DNA of 64,000 bases from Lucifuga dentata (Eukaryota; Chordata; Actinopteri; Ophidiiformes; Bythitidae): NCBI GenBank assembly GCA_014773175.1, contig VXCM01001493.1, forward strand, positions 1 to 64,000, given 5' to 3'. Shown piece by piece: positions 12,736-27,026 of the stretch (its first letter is position 1; each line of letters opens with the position of its first letter). Under the pieces are notes generated by a model. It was given only the letters and a program-made list of their open reading frames with translations, ran no database searches and was not told the origin of the DNA. The position numbers and the translations under genes are program-made.

Positions 12736-13873
12736 TATCAGTAGCAGCTGTTGTTCAACTCAGAAAACTGAAATTATCTTGCAAATTGAAAATTTCACTT
12801 TTACAATCTGTGATTTAAATGTAACAATGATTTATCAATCAGCCGTAGTTTCTTCTTTCTCACGCTGAAACAGACCCACATGCTAAAGGATACATCCTGT
12901 CAGACATGTTAATTAGCAGGGTTGTATACTACCTGTTAGTCAGTCTGCCATTTAGAAAGTTAGTCATTCATCTACTTGGCCACCTCTATCATATAACAAG
13001 CTTGCTAGCTAGTCTGAGCACAATCACTGGCAGCCTGCTTCTAGTTTCACCTCAGCTATGCCTTTGAAGCTGCACATGTAACCCATGTGTGTCTAGGGCC
13101 ACAACCACTCCCTTTCCTACCTCGCACTGCAGAGAACTGGGCTCACACATCGGTGAAGCCTGCTTCGTACCCCCGGGCCTCCATGCAAAAACAACGCCAC
13201 TGCTTCGACAAAATGAGACAGACTGTAATGGAAATGGCACACTTTCCAGACACGTTAGAGAATAGCAAGCATCCCTGCCTGAGCCCCATCAAAAAAAAAA
13301 CAAAACAAAAAAAACATACAGGCTACCAACTCTGGCTCAGTTTGGTGTTCCCTCGCCCTCAGTTCTTGTCTGCACAACGGGCCTTCTCCTGTTTCAGGAA
13401 AATAACTAGAGAGTTTTTATAATGACTGGAAAACATTATAGATAATAAACTCTCCTAGGATCTTAAATATTAAAAACCTATCAGAGCAGTGTAAATTTTG
13501 GTGTTCCATAATGATCATTCACAAACTGGATGTCACGACCTCCTGAGGACTGCTAGAAAGTTAAAAATCATGTAAGGAAATATCCAGTTGATAATCTTTC
13601 CATTCAACAAGGGCTCTTTGCAGCTGGAATTTGGAGAGGAGGCAGTGTGATAGACAAAATCAGGTTCCCATCCAAATATTGCACAAGTTCCAAGCTCATT
13701 TCCAAAAAGTTGGCAAGATAAAATGGAAATGAATGCATGATTCCATCAACAAGTGCGAATAAAAGTGTGTGACAGAAAGACCTCATCAAAGCATTTTCAT
13801 TATTTCCTCTCCTAAGATGCTGTTTATTTTAATGAAGGAGTTTTTTTCTCTTCAGTCCAGACACTGTGTGGTG

Positions 13874-13918
13874 TTTTTTTTTTTTTTTTTTTTTTTTNTT
13901 TTTTTTTTTTTTTTTTTC
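13874..13918. other. Poly-T tract with assembly N at 13898
   Basis: A T homopolymer is split by one N. The true length is unknown. Confidence 0.85.
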
Positions 13919-16543
13919 TTTTGTTACCAGCAACCCTGGGAAAAGGGGGATGACGTGACAGTGTCCCTGCCAGGTTTAAACGAGGACAGAGTAGTTACAT
14001 GGCACAAGTCCTAGACCACAATGCAATACACAGATGCTTTGTCTGTCTACAGGAAGAAACATCTTCTTGTTGTTGAAACTCCAGCTTTTCTACCTCAGTC
14101 AACCACAGAAAACTTCTTTGCAATCCGTTTCTGTGCATAAAATAGGTGGATGGAGACCTACTTGCCATCAAAGCTCTTAGGATGCTTTGACATGATAAGC
14201 AGAGAGCGGTGTGCTGAATTGGGAGTTCCAATTTGTTTGCATTGTATGATTTTCTGTGTTGTATGACAACTTTAATACTGTACCAATCTGGGCACAAAGA
14301 CGGTTGCATGGCAAAATGTCAGCAGTCAGGCAGGGCTACCAGGTTTGTAAATTGGAATATGATCCACGATTATAGTGGCTGTGTCTACCCTCAATGCTTC
14401 TTGATGATGCGTGATGCTACATCGGCACTCTATTCCAAGCACTAACCAAGGTTTTGCAGGGCATCAGGGGTGTCAGCAGTGAGGTGAGCGACGCCCAGAT
14501 CACTCTCACAAATACAGCTTAACAATATGAAAGTGGCCATACTGTCTCTGTTGCCTTTCCAAACTGGCAACTGCATATGGTGCACAACAAATATAGTTGA
14601 ACTGTCTGTGTATAGGCTGCAAGAGCTCGCTAGCTCAGACTGTGACTGATTAGTTCCAAACCAGTGTTTGGCTTATAGAGGTGTCATTGTACAGAATCAG
14701 ACAGAATTAGTGTAACTGACCAATTTTATTCTGGACATTAAAGTCATTAGAAAACACACTGTGCATCTGAATGGTGACACGTATGTGGCTTTGTTACAAA
14801 TGTTTTGTCAGGTTTCAGTCAGGTTTTGATCTGATCTAGTTTGAAAAAGGCTGGCAATTAATGAAAATGAAAAGTAAAATCCTGCATCTGCTACAGGAGG
14901 ATGGCGGAATGGAGAAGAAGCTACAGGGCAAAGAAACGTGTCCCCCCCCACTTCATTTGTCTGTTATGGAAATAGATCACATTTCAAGCTCCCCGTCTCA
15001 ATCAGCCCCCTTCCATCTGATAACATATAGCGCTACTCAGAAGCTCTTAAACCTGGCCATTCTTCACATTCTCAGGATTCTGAATGGTGTGACCTCATTG
15101 GGTGAGGGAAGCTGGTAGGAAAATAGCCCCCGGCTGAGCCTTTGCTTCAACATGGAAACTTAAGCTAACGAAGAATGCATGACTATGTGCAAACTTGACT
15201 GTGGCTCCACTTGTGAGTGAAAACATGTTTTCCTCTGCGAGTGAAGTAACTCCAGATTGCAGATAAATATGTGCATTTGCACAAATGCTTACATTTGTAA
15301 GTACAATACGTGCATCTGCATAATACAGTTCAAGTCAATCTGCCATCTGAATATTTACATGTACTACATACATGCTCGTTCCAGTGCTAAATAACATCTA
15401 TGACACCCCACCATGTTGAGGTGAAGACCTCAAATGAAGGCTAGGCTAACACTGTTCATACATTGCAACAACTAGTCACAGCTGACAGAAGTCATTGCTT
15501 TGCTAATTTCACCCCACCGTTTTCTTTTCTGTCACAGGGAAGCACAGCTAGCTAACGCTCCAGCCATACTTGGCTGAATCAGCGTCATTTTACTGCTTGT
15601 TTTGCTTTGCAAGTCAGCTGCTTGGCTTTCCTCCTCACGCGACTTTCTTGGTATTCACCCAGGTGTTTCTGCTCCAGGTGGAGAAAAAAAATTTGTTGTG
15701 TTTCCACCACTGGCTGTTAGCCCATTAGCCTTGTAGCCCAACAATTTGCAGAAGTAGCTCCCTTTGTAGGAACTAACTCCTCAGGTGATGACCTGCTGCT
15801 ACTTCTGGTCATGATTGTTTAGTGCAAAAGATGTGAAAATTCATTAACACGTCATCACTATCAATATCATCAATGTCATGATATGACAAATTTTTTATCA
15901 TGTAAAAAAATAAATCGCAGTATCATGAACTAGATGACAAGGCACAGCTCTAGTTCATGTGGCCTAATTGCACATAGCAAATTAGAATTGATGGATGTCC
16001 AACAGAGTAATACCTGTTGTGGGTTTCTACCCCCAATCTCTCAATGTACACTCCAGTATAATGCCAGCCACAAAAAAAACCCTGCATCTTTGCTGAATTT
16101 AAGTAGTTAAAAATCTGATTTCCCCTTCCTAATTGATATTTCACAATGTAAAAATGATAACTGGAGCTCAATGTGACTGGTGCCATGCATCTGCATAATG
16201 TAGTTTAAGCCAATCTGCTGCATTTGTCGAGAACCTAAATTTTCCTCTTGTAATTGCCAAAGCCACTCTGGAATGCTTAGATGATGCAAAAAAAGATAAT
16301 GAAAAAAAAATACAATGCAGTGACTTAAGTGGTGTATTAGTCTTGATAGCTCTAAAAGGAAAAGGAGGAGAGAGATGAAGGGAGACGAGGTGGAGGAGGA
16401 TGAAGAGGAGCAGGTGGCAAAGGTTTTTGTGGTAATGCTCGTCACAGAGCTGAAGGTAGAAAGCAATTATATGGCTCTCTGCTTTATGGAATGTTCTTGG
16501 AATATAGAGCAAGGGGTTCCATTAGGTTTGCTAATCAAGCTCA

Positions 16544-16599
16544 GTGTGTGTGTGTGTGTGTGTGTGCGTGCATATGTGTGCGTGTGTGTGTTTGTGTGT
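16544..16599. repeat. (GT)n microsatellite
   Basis: Pure GT to 16566, then interrupted GT to about 16599. Confidence 0.9.
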
Positions 16600-17549
16600 T
16601 GAAGTGAGTTGCATGCTTCTCATTGGAGCACATAATTACTAGCTGGTGATAAAAAAGAGGAGAAGGGGGCATTGTGGGATAGCTGTGGTATGAGTTGCCA
16701 TTTCTGCAAGGGTTTATTGAATGACCTTTGCTGGACATGATTAAGTACATAGCTAGGAGCTCAGGTATGCACTCACACACACACACAACACTCTGTCTTG
16801 AAAGGCGCTTACCTATTTACCATCAATTAATTGCCTATTTATCTGTTATCAAATAATTTCAAAAAATTTTCTTCAAAGGTAAATCTGCAAATTATTTAAA
16901 AAATGGCACATCAACACACAAAATGTCACATCACATAAAATGTACATCACACACACGCACACAAGCAAACCACAAATTTGGAATGATCACCACTTCAGGC
17001 CAAAAGAAATGAAAAGCTGTTTATACTCATAACCAGGCTCTGAAAACATTCATTTAGTCAGGCTCTGCTGAATCATTTACCAAACTGAGGTGGAAAAAAT
17101 ATATAAGCACGGAGTCTGGCTTTTACGTAATGCCAGCAGCCAGTCAGTCAGAACCACAGGATGCATACAGGCAAGCAGAGAAAACAAACACTGAAGGATG
17201 TCCTTTCTGAATACTTGATGCTTTTCCCAGCCACAAATACCAAAGTTCGCCTGGGACGCTGCAAAACAGATTCACTCTGACCAACGTGCAATTTTACCTA
17301 ATAAGGGTTTGAATGGTTGGAGCTGTAGGATATGTGTACGTGCATCTGTGCATGTGTGCGCAGGTGTGTTTGGGGAGCTAGTTTAAGTTTAGGGAGAATA
17401 GTTCTCGCAGCTGGTGAGTCTTTGTTTTCATCTGGAGTTGGTGTCTCTGGCAGCATCAGTGGTGGTTTAGGAAAGCTTAACTCAGATGAAGAGAAAATTC
17501 CATGGTTACCACTTGATCTAACATTGTCTCATTCCAGCAACCCATGCCA

Positions 17550-17550
<1 letters not shown>

Positions 17551-17588
<38 letters not shown>

Positions 17589-17593
17589 ACACA
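17551..17593. repeat. (CA)n microsatellite
   Basis: CA dinucleotides with one CT interruption near the right end. Confidence 0.9.
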
Positions 17594-18591
17594 ACAGAGA
17601 ACCTCCTGGTGGTAGATCTGGATTGGAACATTGCTGGAATTTAAGTAGCCTACGTTCCAAAGCCTTCCCGCTCTCTGCAGTTCAACTTCTTTAAGATTCT
17701 GAACCATTAAGACTAACATATGCTGCAGCGCTCACCACCTTTCCATATGAAAACCGCTGCTCATCCCAGGAAAAGTAGGACTCTGGCTTTTTACAATTGA
17801 TATTTTGCTTGTGGACCCTGTTAAAAGCAAGGTTATTGATTTTTCAAAGCCCTTTGAGAGTCCTGTTGATTACTAATCAAATGCTTCTTAAGGCTCATAC
17901 AGACTGTGTGATTCTGGCAATATGTGAGATGAATGAGCGGTGAAGAAACGTAGCACTATCACAAGCACGACTGGTTTCCTGTATAGTTGGTTTACAAACG
18001 TGGTTACTAGCAGCAGTCACGCTGTCAGATATTGCTCCTAAATTTCTGGTATTGTCAGAATTTTGTCGCAGGTTGTCTTCAGTCAGAAGAGTGCTAAATC
18101 TGCCTTCCATGGACGTGTCTCATATGATGTAGAACCTGTTTTGGATCTATGACCAGGGATTTCTTCATGTTTCTGTCACAATCATTATCTTTCTTCTGGG
18201 AAAGCCCAAAATCGCTATCAGAAACACAGTCACCATCCCTGTCCAGGAAGTAAACCTGGCTTTCCCAAAAGTTTGGTACATACGTAACCACTATAAACAA
18301 TAAACAAGGTTGACAGAGAACTCAGATGTCATTTCTCAGTTTCAACTTCAGGAAGTGGACCAAATTGCAACTACAGCATGTCAAATCTATTCTTGGCAGT
18401 TTAGGCACAGCTGCAGTTCTGAAGCTGAATACTGATTATGTCGCACAGACAGTTGAATAAATGTGACACATGAACAAGCTACTTAAAACGTGCTTATTGT
18501 GGTAAGTTGCCCAGCGTTCAGCCTTACAGGGGCAAAGCAGTCAGTGGTTAACCTTGAGATCATCAAGGCACACGTAGCAATTTACATAGAC

Positions 18592-18596
<5 letters not shown>

Positions 18597-18631
<35 letters not shown>
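18597..18631. repeat. (CA)n microsatellite
   Basis: Pure CA array of about 17 units. Confidence 0.9.
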
Positions 18632-18635
<4 letters not shown>

Positions 18636-19619
18636 TGCATGCATAATCAGACAAGCATGCACGTGCATACACCCAGTCTGAGTTACAATCTTAACTGTCT
18701 AATCAACAGCTGCTGAGGGACACATACAAGGAAGCTGACTTCATGCTATTGATAAGAGTTCACAGTCATACCTTATGGCAAATATCTGAGTGCGCTAAAC
18801 AAATGCTGTTCGTTCAGGGTCTGACCTGAAGCTATTTTTAGACCCAGTCACTTATCTAAAGCATTGCCAGACATGGTGTAAATCTCTGACACGTTTACTG
18901 TGTTCTCGCAGGAATGACGACAAGAGACAAAGTGGTCTGCCGACATCCATTTCAAATGATCCCTCAGAAACAAGCAGCAACCAAGGAGCAACCATGTAAG
19001 AAGATCTGAGTGACTTGGTGACAAGAGAAATTTCTATAAAGTTCAGCTTTATGCAAATTACCAGCAACATGGTGTAGGGAACAGTGACAGATGAGTTTGT
19101 TCTCCTGTAATCTAATGCTAGTCTATAATTCTAAGGAATGCAGTCCTAGATTAAATGATCATAGGACTGAAAGCCAGTGAAACACAAAGTCAACATTTCT
19201 AAATCTACAGGTCTTAATGCTCAATTCTATTTGTTTTCCTATATCTAATTTTTTGGTCAGGGTATTTACATCTTCTTTTTTTAAGTGACCCATATTCGAT
19301 ATCTGTGGTCATAAAATCTACCCTGAAACATCCAGGATGCAGAAATTTGTTTGCGCATGTGCACATTTCCATGACAGATATAAACAAAATGCTGCAATGG
19401 ATGAAAATGAGATTATTATTTATACAAGCTATTGCTTTCTGTATTCTACAAAGACTTAATTGTGCTTTTTAAATGAAAACAAAGGATTTGAGCACTTGTT
19501 GCAGCTTGGGTGAGTACAGCAATAATTGCTGCTACAACAGGTCACAAGTAAGTCTGAATGCAAGCGAGGACTCAAGATCAGTGGAACTGTGTGGTTAAAA
19601 ACTTTGACAATGATCGGTA

Positions 19620-19900
19620 AGTTTGCAACTTTTAAATGCACAGTTAATATGTTGAGCAAATGTTTATTGCCAAGATTGTCCCATCAGATGCATCTTTTTG
19701 TCAGACGATCCCAGTTCAGAAGCAAGTGGGAGCTGGACTGTGGTGGCTACAAAAGAGCCGGTTATCGCACACTAGCACATCTGTTTAGCATGTACACCAC
19801 ATCAGCATGTCTGATATAGTATCTCCTCCATTTCTGTTCACAGAGAGTGTTCATTGTATTGACTGCTTACATCTTTCATATGTAGATAAAGTATAGGAGT
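19620..19900 (+). repeat. Interspersed repeat related to 29560-30310
   Basis: Shared blocks, in opposite orientation at the second site, include CACACTA.CACATCT.TTT, CATCAGCATGTCTGATATA, TAGTATCTCCTCCATTTCTG and ATTGACTGCTTACAT. Translations of both copies also share a TLAHLF/TLTHLF stretch, reflecting common DNA descent. The element class was not identified. Confidence 0.65.
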
Positions 19901-22653
19901 AACGCATTTTATTACATTTGAGTAGCAATGGCAAGGAAATTCCAATTCCGATAAACATTATTTAGATCACAGTTGCATTGGAGGATATACGATACTTATC
20001 AAATTTATTTCCATATATGTACAGTATGTGCCCAAAAATTATCTGATAATATCCGGTTAAATGTGATTTTCTAATTCACAACACATATCTAATACTTTCC
20101 ATGTCACGGTCATGTCAAAAGATCTGATTCAGGTTGCTTGTACGTGGTAGCATCAGTGTAGCGTAAAAGTCTCTGGAGAGTGTGTGAGATGAAATATACC
20201 ATAAACTAAACTTCAGTGATTTATTTTTTCTCTGTCTGCTACATCTTGTATTTATTATGTAATTTCAGGTAGACAGTCAGTCCAGATGTTTGAACATGAG
20301 ATAAATGAGGCTCTGCTAATGAGTTTAGCCCATAGCTCATTTCTGTGATTAATTGAGGCCCTGCTGGTTCACTTCACTTATTCCATCAGCATCTCCATAG
20401 ACACTAAAAGCCCTGCTAGACGGAAGGAATAAGCTGCAAAACAGTTGCGTAATATATTACAAAATGAAAATTTCCAAGAAAGTAATGGCTTCAAACAAAT
20501 TATAAGTCAAAGACTGACGGAGATAGTGGTGACCGCAAATGAATGGGAAAGGGAATCAGCAGAAAGGCTCATCTAGGGGTGAGTTGAAGGTCTTCTCCAT
20601 TCATAAAGGACCCTGAATGAACTTCTGCTCTGAGTTAATGGGCCGAGCATGACCAGTTCTGACCTAATGCTATAAGCGCTGCAAAACAGTTCCAAATGTT
20701 CCCATGCACACAGCCACCATAGAGGAAAAAGATCTGACACTAACAATCTATTTGTACATCACTGAAAAACTTTCCAAATCCCTTAAACTTTGTTATGATT
20801 TCTGGCTGGGGTCTGTTTAGGAGTTTTCCGGTGGCTCTCATGTTGTTATCACCCGATGATGTCATGGGCCCAATTTGCGAGGATTACGCAGATGGTGGGA
20901 GAGATGACCTGTATGTTAGTCTTAGGAAAATATGGATTCCTCCGACAAACTATGGGAAGAATGACGAGGGATTTGGCTTCAAGTTAATCTCTTCCTTTTT
21001 ATGGAGACCATTTGGATCAACACCAGAATGTCTCATTGTAAATGCTCAGCCTTGTGCTTGTATTTCTACAGTGCAACAAAAGCCACTTCCTCTCATAGGA
21101 GACAGGAAATCTCCAACTGAGATGAAACAACAAAAAGTTTTACTATTATGATTCTGTTTCATTCACGACTTCAATAAAGAACAAAAGCAAAGGCTGATAA
21201 TCACATTGTTACAAAACTATTTTCAAGGACAAAAGTACTGAGGATGATTAAGCACTAAGTATTGTACAACACATACCAAAGATGGCATTATCTGCTTAGT
21301 CAGAAAGTGCGCATATTTTACATTCCTGCTGTCTTATTTCAGTACATCAGAGTTAAGTCATTCCATCAACTTCCTGTGCTGACTCTTTAGTCACTATGTT
21401 AGACTCCATAAATGGCCTGGCAGTTTGTCCTTCATTGTAGCTGAGGTTAATCCGTACTGCTTTACTGCTGACTGAGCAAACTGCTTTGAGTCAAAACGGA
21501 TGTAATAGTATTCAAAACAAAATTCTACTTGGACAACAGGCTTACTGAAGGAAATGGAGCCATTCAGGGATGATGAGGTCATCGAAACTCATTTTACCCA
21601 AGTTTTTATTCACTGTGTCAAGATAGTACAGTATACGAAAGTATAATAAATATAAAGAATAATAAAGTATAATAACTAACAATGACAAATAAATACAACA
21701 CATTAAGTTAAAATAATCTTTTGGTCAACTTTTTAGCAGGAACATTTACTGCTGAATCAAAAGTAAAAGGATCCTTGTACTTCCACAAAATTAGAGATGC
21801 AAAGTTTTTCAACAGTGTGGAGGAAAAACATTCCCAACCTTTGCCTTTTTTGGAATGAAAATCCCCCAAATTTAAATTATGAGGTTGTTCACCAATAAAA
21901 CTGGGATACATAGTTTTGATCCTCTATAATTTAGGAAAATTGCCACCCTCTTTTCCTTTCTTAAGCCCTTTAGATAATGTCTTAAATGTATTGGAGTAAC
22001 TCAAAAAACAGTGCCAGATGTGTATTTGTGATCAATAAATTTGATAGATAAGCCCACTCAGTTGATCAGTCAGTATATGGCAATTTTTGATCTACTCTAA
22101 CACACATCAAGCCAAAACAAGGATGTGATACAATCCAGCAACATCCTTTAAGCTTTTTTTTTTTTAAGCTAAATGTAGTAAAGTACAAAGTGTAGAAATG
22201 TAGTACAGTGGCACAAAATGTGAGTAGATGTACTTTCTTACACTCCACCTCTAAAACAAGGTGTGTTCTCTCTATCCAAAATTAATCTATGAGGCTGTCT
22301 GATAAGGCCACGGACATGACAATGAGTCATGATCCATTCTGGCACTAGAGCCTTACATAGTCACTCTGTCCAATTATGTGTCTACTTCTTACGCTGACTA
22401 GCCAAACAGGTGACCGCTGACAGGTGTGTGACATTCCTGAGGAGACCTTGATGCCATGCTGCCATGATGAGAGCATTCCAGCTCCAGCATGGATAACTTT
22501 CCATCTGTTTGCACGTTTATCTGTAATGGGGCAGGCATGTTGACAAGCATGATGTAATCGCTAGAGTGGGGGTGATGGATCAGGGATCTTACATCTCATA
22601 TGTGGTTTAGGCAGACATGATGATTCCACAGGAACCAGTGAGAGCTATTAGGC
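19901..22653. other. No gene seen
   Basis: AT-rich sequence. The longest frame (118 codons at 20795-21151) has no recognisable domain, no splice or promoter context, and is treated as chance. Confidence 0.55.
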
Positions 22654-23399
22654 TTAAAGGACCATACCGGCCATTTTGCATGTTTGAGCCTAATATATTC
22701 AATTTTCATACATGTAACATTACTGACAATTGTTTCCCAAAGCACACTACTGAAATGAATTAAAAAATGTTTTTCCTACCTTCCAGGTTTCAGTTCATTC
22801 TGATACGCTATTAAAATCAACTTGTTGATACTTGAAACCTTCTTCGGATAGGTAATCCATCATCGCGAATAAGACAAATATTCAGGTTTTTTTTCAAAGT
22901 TACTGTACATAATTTTAGCATTAAAGCGCAATAAAAGTTGCAGAGTGATCTGAAAATGCACCGGGGAATATAGTCCCACTTGCGTAAATGAAAAATTTAA
23001 AAACAGAAACATGACAGAAACATGCCTGGAAAAATAGGATTGTCCTCCAAAAATACACACTCCCCTTTGAATTGTTGGTTTGCTCTATTGGCAAATTTAA
23101 ACGACTGTGACTGACTTCATAAGGCTGTGTAACTATTAGCAGGCAAAACATCAATTTTTAAGGTGGGTGTATCACTTGNACTTCATAAGGCTGTGTAACT
23201 ATTAGCAGGCAAAACATCAATTTTTAAGGTGGGTGTATCACTTGAGTATTTGATTTTGCAAGATTAAGAGATTTTGTAAAATATCAGGAAAGATGAAATA
23301 TGGTTTTATCCTTTGGGAAATGGCTGTCAGTAATGTAACGTGTATGAAAATTGAATATATTAGGCTCAAACATGCAAAATAGCTGGTGTGGTCCTTTAA
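22654..23399. repeat. TTAA-flanked inverted-repeat element, copy 2
   Basis: It has TTAAAGGACCATACCGG... at the left and ...CTGGTGTGGTCCTTTAA at the right. The interior matches copy 1 in reverse orientation (for example CTACCTTCCAGGTTTCAGTT against the complement near 4630). Removing the N and 65-bp duplication at 23179 leaves about 680 bp. No transposase frame is present. Confidence 0.85.
23114..23244. other. Single-N junction at 23179 with exact 65-bp duplication
   Basis: 23114-23178 and 23180-23244 are identical. It lies inside the TTAA element copy 2, whose true sequence should hold one copy of this block, as copy 1 does. Confidence 0.9.
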
Positions 23400-24164
23400 A
23401 GCAGTAGTGATATTTAGCATCTCAACACAGATTTGGCCTGTAAACGACATAAATGATCAAATCACATTTTCAGAGATGGAGAGATTCTCCATCATTGACT
23501 GGCTGAAAATTAAGTGGGTGGGGAGATGGAGATGAGCAGAAAAGTTTGTGTTATGTAGATTAACGTTTGGTCTAGCCTGGTTTTAAAGAAGAAAACATTC
23601 AATCGAACTTAACTATCAGAGCATAGTTTGCTCTGGTCCTTCCTGTCAGCCTGCATGTGACCTAATGAAATGCCATAAAATGCCACAGATGACATAAAAT
23701 CTAACCTTTAAAATAAGTCAATGACATAAGGATCAATAGAGATCCAGTAACAGTCACAGGGTGATCAGGCTGGAGTGTTGTATAACAGTAACGACCGCAT
23801 TAACCACCTGAAAAATACTTGATAGAGGTTTTTAGGAAATGGTAAATGCATCAAACAGAAATAAACAAAGCTTTCAAACAGAGCGTGTAATTTGTTTTTC
23901 TGAAAACTTTGAATATGATCATATAAAAGCAGACATGCTGTCACAGGATTGGAATGTAAAGCTGAGCATAGTGAGAATGTCTCAGACTCCCGGTGTGTAT
24001 GCGTGTGTGTGCATGAACTCTGGCATGGGACAGGTGTGCTTCTTGAGCTGTTATTGCCCAGCCAGCCTTTTACTACTGCTACCTAGCCAATCACATCCAA
24101 ACACTGGTAAACAGGCAGAGGAGAACAACTATCAATCACTTTATCACTGAGAACTGACTCATGC

Positions 24165-24245
24165 CAGTAGTGCAAACCAACAACACAAAGAGGAGTGTGT
24201 ATTTTTGGAGAAGAATCCTATTTTTCCAGGCATGTTTCTGTCATT
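24165..24245. repeat. Internal fragment of the TTAA element family
   Basis: GAGTGTGTATTTTTGGAG and CCTATTTTTCCAGGCATGTT match the complement of about 23000-23090 inside copy 2. No terminal repeat is nearby. Confidence 0.75.
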
Positions 24246-24379
24246 ATCATTCCTGGAGTAGCTCATGTTTGAAGTCAGTGGGCCGTAGAACAGCACAGTG
24301 CTCACTCTGCACCGAGTGGGATGGTGATGAAGAGATGATGGAGAAAGCAGGTGCTATGATTGGGGCTACACTGGTGCCA

Positions 24380-24386
24380 GAGAGAC

Positions 24387-24434
<48 letters not shown>
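24380..24434. repeat. (GA)n microsatellite
   Basis: GA array, interrupted by C at its left end. Confidence 0.9.
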
Positions 24435-24438
<4 letters not shown>

Positions 24439-25218
24439 GGAGAAAAGTTAGCAGCAAAGAGAGCAAATTTCCCCCGAGTTTTCTGACCTTATTCCCCAGA
24501 TCGGACCTCTACTCCATCTGATTAGTTTTCATTTCCGCTTCCCGTTGCCCATGCTGTCTGATCAGTCAGTTTAGTAGTCTATCCGCCTGTCTGCTGGGCT
24601 GCTCATGTCTAATAGAGCGTAATAATGGCAACAGCAAGGAAGGAGAACAGTCGATCTCAGGCTTTCTACACATGATCACTGGCAGAATCACTTTGCCCCA
24701 GTTGGATCCATTATTTTCCTATGGAAAGTGATGATAATAATGCCAAGCCTCATGGTTGCAACGATTTGGGTACACAAATCCGATTTTACATTTCGCTCTT
24801 ATGCTGAAATTATTTCATATTTGAAACACTGTTTACTGCAAAATTTTCAAAGTGTATTCAATCAGATTACAGCTTTAATACTGTGAAAGTTTATTAGACA
24901 GACCTGTACATCTAATGCAATCCAATAAATAACCCCTCACATTTACTGTACTCAGGGTGGAGGATACAACCTGAGAAGCATCTTTTCATTGTGATCCTAC
25001 AGCCTCAATCATTACCATAACTGAAAAACTGTATTGTGTTGTGGACACAGAAGATAAATCAAGTCGTCCAAGTTCAGATTAAGGGGGATAAACAAAGATG
25101 GGATGACTTCTTGTCGGAACTGGCCAGCAGCTTCCAAATGTTATGGGGCTGATGTCATTGCTGGGCCTTGCTGATAGATGTGAGTGAAGGGTAGGGGAGG
25201 AGTTGGGGTTTGGGGGGG

Positions 25219-25219
25219 N
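25219..25219. other. Assembly N in a G-run
   Basis: A single N follows seven G residues. Homopolymer length is uncertain. Confidence 0.8.
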
Positions 25220-25388
25220 AGGGGTTGGTGGGCGTCATAGTTGTTGCGGAGTTCAAAGGGGAAGACTGATGTTACCTGATGGTTTTGTGGATAAGCCTTC
25301 CATGACCTCTTCCACACATGCCCACACTATTTAAAGTGGATGACAGCAATCAAAAAAATGTGCTAGTGCATGTGTGTATGTGTGTGTC

Positions 25389-25391
<3 letters not shown>

Positions 25392-25428
<37 letters not shown>
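25392..25428. repeat. (GA)n microsatellite
   Basis: Pure GA array of about 18 units, preceded by a GT-rich segment. Confidence 0.9.
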
Positions 25429-25430
<2 letters not shown>

Positions 25431-25495
25431 TAAGTGGCTGATGTAACGTCCGACCTACTTAAGTTCACAGCTCAGATAAGCGTTTCAAATCCTAT

Positions 25496-25534
25496 ACACA
25501 CACATGCACGCACACACACACACACATACACACT

Positions 25535-25572
<38 letters not shown>
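25496..25572. repeat. Interrupted (CA)n microsatellite
   Basis: CA array with TA and CG interruptions; 25541-25572 is pure. Confidence 0.9.
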
Positions 25573-25574
<2 letters not shown>

Positions 25575-26029
25575 ATTTTCAAGCTATCATAATATAAACC
25601 CATTACTGAATTGAATCGAGGCATTATTTTATGACAGAACTATAATAATAACCTAATGACTCATTTTCTTCATTTAAGACCAGATGAGAAATGAGAAAAA
25701 CTGCTGCATGCGGAGCTTATTAGTCCAACTTGACCCCTGTGATCAGGAAACCTTAATCTATTGCAAAACAGCTTATGTCTGACATCATGTTATGACATTA
25801 ACAGCCGTTTTCAGGCTGCTGCTCACTGTAATTCCTATTTAGAGAGGACCATATCTATGAACATCTCAGTAAATAAGGGGATCATTTATAATCCAGGAGT
25901 GCTGCAGCTTCAATTACAGAAAGTGTCACAACTAGTTGCTTGTGCTTATTTAGAATTCATGAATATATTGCCTTTAGCCACACAGAAGCTACTTGGTTAG
26001 ATAATTTTACTCCCCTCGCTATTCATTTT

Positions 26030-26105
26030 TTTTATTTTTATTTTTTAATTTAACCTTTATTTAACCAGGTAAGCCCCATTAAGATTAAAATCTCTTTTTC
26101 CAAGA
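26030..26105. repeat. Fish interspersed repeat fragment
   Basis: TTTAACCTTTATTTAACCAG followed by GTAAGCCCCATTAAGATTAA matches, from memory, a common vertebrate/fish repeat end. Class not assigned. Confidence 0.45.
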
Positions 26106-26893
26106 TATTCAAATCCATACTGGATTTGCAAATAGAATAGTGAATAATGGGGTAAAGTCACATGAGGGGAATCATTAAAGAGCTGCTGTGAAGAAAAGAA
26201 ACCTGGCAACACTCCTCAGAGGCCTGAAGTGAGAAGAATCCAACTGTAGTAGAAGTTTGATACCTGGAAGATTATATAGCACACATTAATACATCACCAA
26301 TGATAACACTGCTAGGTAACATCTCTCTACTGCAAAATCCTCCAGGAAATTCCTGACAAACGTAAATCCAGAATTAAAGAAGACAGCAAGAAGGAGAACC
26401 TGCACACTTGACAGCTCTATTTAATATTTAGCAGTTAACGCTGTTAGCATTTTTGTGTCAAGGCCATAGCAAGTCAGATATTTCTGCACGAAGAAGCACA
26501 TCATTAAGAAAAAAAATAACAAATGCATATTAATAATGGCCCAAACTGTGATAGTGTATCAGAGATTAATCCAGAGTGTGGGTGACCCATAAAAATATAT
26601 TGTTTGTATGATGTGTGCTAGTGTCCGAGTTGTACGACAAGTCCGATAGCAGCCTTCGTTGTTACATACACACAATTAAACAGGCAAAACTATCACCCTG
26701 ATGGCTCTGAGCAATCTCTGATGGTGACATGAAGGAAGACATGCTGCCATGTTATCCATCTGGGTATGAATTACCCTAAACCATTAAGGGAATCAATATA
26801 AGCTAAACTGCTGTTTGCAATGCAGTAGCATGTATTAATATGTGGTAAAACAGTCACTCATGATCACACGCACACATAAAACAACAGCGAACA

Positions 26894-27026
26894 GGAGCTG
26901 ACCTTATGCGCCTGGTTAAAAAAAAAAGGGTCAATCAATAGCATCCCAGAACAGCGAGGNGGAGCTGACCTTATGCGCCTGGTTAAAAAAAAAAGGGTCA
27001 ATCAATAGCATCCCAGAACAGCGAGG
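26894..27026. other. Single-N junction at 26960 with exact 66-bp duplication
   Basis: 26894-26959 and 26961-27026 are identical, including an A10 run. Probably overlapping contig ends. Confidence 0.9.

Larger units (their letters stand above)
8706..19619. other. Gene-free stretch with scattered simple repeats
   Basis: No conserved protein was recognised. It contains the N junctions at 9478, 11475 and 13898, a 24-bp palindrome at 12712 and dinucleotide arrays at 16544, 17551 and 18597. An AT-rich degraded repeat with ATGATATGACA-type motifs lies at about 15836-15955. Open frames here are short, overlapping and without family features. Confidence 0.55.

Noticed and set aside
17332..17694. 120-codon open frame
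   Set aside because: It reads through a CA array (THTHTH run) and has no conserved features.
20795..21151. 118-codon open frame
   Set aside because: No recognisable motif, no polyadenylation or promoter support, and AT-rich noncoding surroundings.
26894..27026. 66-bp tandem duplication read as a biological repeat
   Set aside because: The N between identical blocks and the same pattern at four other sites point to unmerged contig overlaps.
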